A stretch of 23,389 nucleotides of DNA from a virus, in IMG/VR virus record IMGVR_UViG_3300032323_002156, positions 1 through 23,389 of that record. One strand, given 5' to 3'. A program made the position numbers and the translations under genes. The notes beneath the pieces are model-generated. The model did no database searches. It was not told the DNA's origin and worked only from the letters and a program-made list of their open reading frames with translations. Positions 21,819 to 23,389 of this stretch are shown piece after piece (position 1 is the first letter of the stretch; each line of letters starts with the position of its first letter).

Positions 21819-22470
21819 CAAAAATTTGTTGTGCTTTTTTAAAAATTAAATCATACACATCTGTGTGTTTTTTTTGTATGTCAGAAATCAATTCATCAAA
21901 TGTAAATTCTTGTCCTACTCTATCTAACAACAGTTGATCTAGATAAAAGTACAAATCAAGTTTTTTCCAATTAAAGTGTTTGATGTTTTCTAAAAATTCA
22001 GCAGTTGGTGGAGCAACATCAGCTCGAAAATTTAAGTTGGACAATGAGTCAATATCACTCATTGAGCTAAATTTTAATTTTGTAGTTGGATGTAGATACT
22101 TATTGAGATTCAACAACCAAAAAAATTGAGGACAATAATGTCTATTCAAAAACAAATAATTATCAACAAACCATAAAATAGTTTTATGATCCAACCCAGG
22201 ATAGTCTCTATCTATGTGCTGTAAGTATGTATTAACACCACTGATAAATCTCTCTTTGGGTGCTCTAATAAACACAGTGATCGGTTGATGTATCTGTGTA
22301 ATCTGTTTGTTGGTAATAATTTGCCAATCAGGTCTTTGCCCACTTTGAATTTGTGCAAAAAACGAACTACTGCCATTTTTCATAATGGGAAAAATATAAT
22401 GCTGTGAGGAACTTAAATAAATTACCTCACAGCTATCTGGAAAGATAGTATTATCTATCTCGCTAAACAT
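21799..22470 (-). CDS. Sulfotransferase-like protein, 223 aa
   Basis: I chose the ATG at 22470 over the adjacent TTG. YIFPIMKNGSSSFF (KNGSSSF, 31-37) resembles the 5'-phosphosulfate loop of PAPS-dependent sulfotransferases (PKxGSTSL-like), and VFIRAPKERFISGVN (66-80) resembles the 3'-phosphate-binding motif (RDPxxRxxSxY). HYCPQFF (111-117) matches the HxxPQ motif of carbohydrate sulfotransferases that act on glycans. The remaining C-terminal 100 residues are helical. No membrane anchor is present, unlike Golgi enzymes. Its neighbours encode gp32 (3 bases upstream) and a radical SAM protein (20-base overlap). A PAPS-dependent sugar or small-molecule sulfation is the best guess; motif matching is by eye. 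Confidence 0.7.
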   Translation of the reverse strand: MFSEIDNTIFPDSCEVIYLSSSQHYIFPIMKNGSSSFFAQIQSGQRPDWQIITNKQITQIHQPITVFIRAPKERFISGVNTYLQHIDRDYPGLDHKTILWFVDNYLFLNRHYCPQFFWLLNLNKYLHPTTKLKFSSMSDIDSLSNLNFRADVAPPTAEFLENIKHFNWKKLDLYFYLDQLLLDRVGQEFTFDELISDIQKKHTDVYDLIFKKAQQIFDALPKT

Positions 22471-22473
22471 CAA

Positions 22474-23389
22474 TTACTTCTGTTGACGTGCTCTAATCAT
22501 TGCCAAGATATCTTCGGCTTTGTTAGCGCCTGCCGCAGGAGCTGTTGCTTGAACTGGTGCGCTGGCTGCTACAGGTTCGTCATCGTCGAACGCACTTGCT
22601 ACAGGAGCTGGTGCGACCTTGGTTGCCGGTGCATCTTCATCATGACTTGACACAGATGCTGAGCCGCCTGCTGGTGCGTTAACACCTGCTGGACGATAGT
22701 ACTGTCCCCAACGCTCTGTGTCATATGGTTGACCGTCTACACTTGCTTCAAACATTTCCTTCATTACCTTTAACTCAACATCAGTTGGCTTTTTAGGCAA
22801 GAACGTTGAAAGATCGTATAAACCATATTGATCAATGGCTGCTTGTTCTGCTTCTGTCAATGCCGACTCTTTGCGAGCCCACTTTGATGTTGAATAATCA
22901 GCAAAGCCACCCTTTGATGTCTTGGTAATACGGAAGTCTAAGCCACGTAGTAAATCTGTTGGTAGTTCTTCCAGCTCTGGATCCATCAATGCTGACTTGA
23001 TAGTGGCAAAAATTTGTGGACCAATGATGAATCTACGAATTGGATTTTCTGGTGTCTTGTCTTCGTTCATTGGGTTTTCACGTACAAAGCCTTGGAAAAT
23101 GTAACTGCGTTTTTTCCAGTACTTACGACCCATTTCTTCCAGTGATTTGTCTTTGAACCAAGTGCGTACTTCTGCTAGAATTGGACAAGCCTCTTGCCAC
23201 ATTTCCACGCACGGTACTTGAACCATGACTTGTTTGGAATCCATCTCGCCTTTGATGCCGTTGAACGGTAAACGAATCATTGCTCGTTCTGCCCAGAAAA
23301 ATGTGTTCTTTGGATTTGCGTCTGGTAGGAAGCGTAGTGTTGCTGATGAACCTTCTTCCATATTCCAGTGTGGGTAAATTGAATTATCA
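22474..23389 (-). CDS. 32: gp32-like single-stranded DNA-binding protein (5' end outside window)
   Basis: The frame is open through the window edge: nine codons (DNSIYPHWN) precede the ATG at 23361, so that ATG is internal. The DNSIYPHWNMEEGSSATLRFLPD opening is that of T4-type gp32 core domains as seen in marine T4-like phages, with the LAST (KRKST) N-terminus presumably beyond the edge. YIFQGFVREN and the FATIKSALMDPELEELP region follow (about 95-145 of the visible part). The C-terminal 90 residues are Ala/Pro/Asp-rich and low complexity, ending AEDILAMIRARQQK. Two Cys occur (CVEMWQEAC), with no CxxC, so the zinc site of T4 gp32 (His and three Cys) is not evident. It protects ssDNA for UvsX and UvsY. 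Confidence 0.93.
   Translation of the reverse strand, partial: DNSIYPHWNMEEGSSATLRFLPDANPKNTFFWAERAMIRLPFNGIKGEMDSKQVMVQVPCVEMWQEACPILAEVRTWFKDKSLEEMGRKYWKKRSYIFQGFVRENPMNEDKTPENPIRRFIIGPQIFATIKSALMDPELEELPTDLLRGLDFRITKTSKGGFADYSTSKWARKESALTEAEQAAIDQYGLYDLSTFLPKKPTDVELKVMKEMFEASVDGQPYDTERWGQYYRPAGVNAPAGGSASVSSHDEDAPATKVAPAPVASAFDDDEPVAASAPVQATAPAAGANKAEDILAMIRARQQK

Noticed and set aside
1-23389. tRNA genes, CRISPR arrays, insertion sequences, integrase or att sites
   Set aside because: The intergenic gaps are too short to hold tRNAs or arrays, and no transposase or integrase motifs or long direct repeats were seen.

Overview
This window looks like part of the genome of a T4-like tailed phage (myovirus) of a Gram-negative, probably aquatic, bacterium. 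The evidence is an ordered set of T4-type recombination genes, all on the minus strand: a gp32-like single-strand DNA binding protein (right edge, 5' end cut), a UvsX recombinase, a probable UvsY mediator, and a UvsW helicase (left edge, 3' end cut). Genes are packed with ATGA/TAATG stop-start overlaps, composition is moderately AT-rich, and no tRNA, rRNA, CRISPR or insertion sequence was seen. The host cannot be named from this sequence.

Layout. (1) 1-3960, backbone: uvsW, an unknown 290-aa gene, a terminator-promoter unit, a 30-codon membrane mini-ORF, an AAA+ ATPase, a small charged protein, and a second terminator-promoter unit. (2) 3959-16188, a glycan island: a beta-rich possible structural protein; at least four metal-dependent (GT-A-like) glycosyltransferases plus one GT2 enzyme; three paralogous capsule-synthesis-like transferases; a nucleotidyltransferase-cupin fusion; two SAM methyltransferases; and three enzymes that together match the route from UDP-GlcNAc to a UDP-2-acetamido-2,6-dideoxy-L-hexose (L-FucNAc, or L-QuiNAc/L-RhaNAc). 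Two blocks of this island (5346-8839 and 14614-15447) are inverted onto the plus strand. (3) 16188-23389: gp32, uvsX and uvsY interleaved with three radical SAM proteins carrying extra N-terminal cysteines, a short-chain dehydrogenase, a sulfotransferase-like protein and a small acidic protein.

How it may work together (inference). The minus-strand core serves recombination-dependent replication and repair. The accessory genes look like a phage-encoded surface-sugar programme: make an activated deoxy-amino sugar, assemble it with other sugars, and decorate it by methylation, perhaps sulfation and radical chemistry. The target could be host O-antigen or capsule (blocking rival phages), the virion, or a small molecule. 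The sequence does not decide between these.

Regulation. Three good sigma70-like promoters (TTGACC/T, 17-18 bp spacer, TATAAT/TACAAT) serve the backbone genes, and two of them lie directly behind terminators. T4-late-like boxes (nnTAAATA) lie in front of the beta-rich protein and at the two divergent gene pairs of the glycan island. Several of these boxes are so close to the start codon that the mRNAs may be leaderless.
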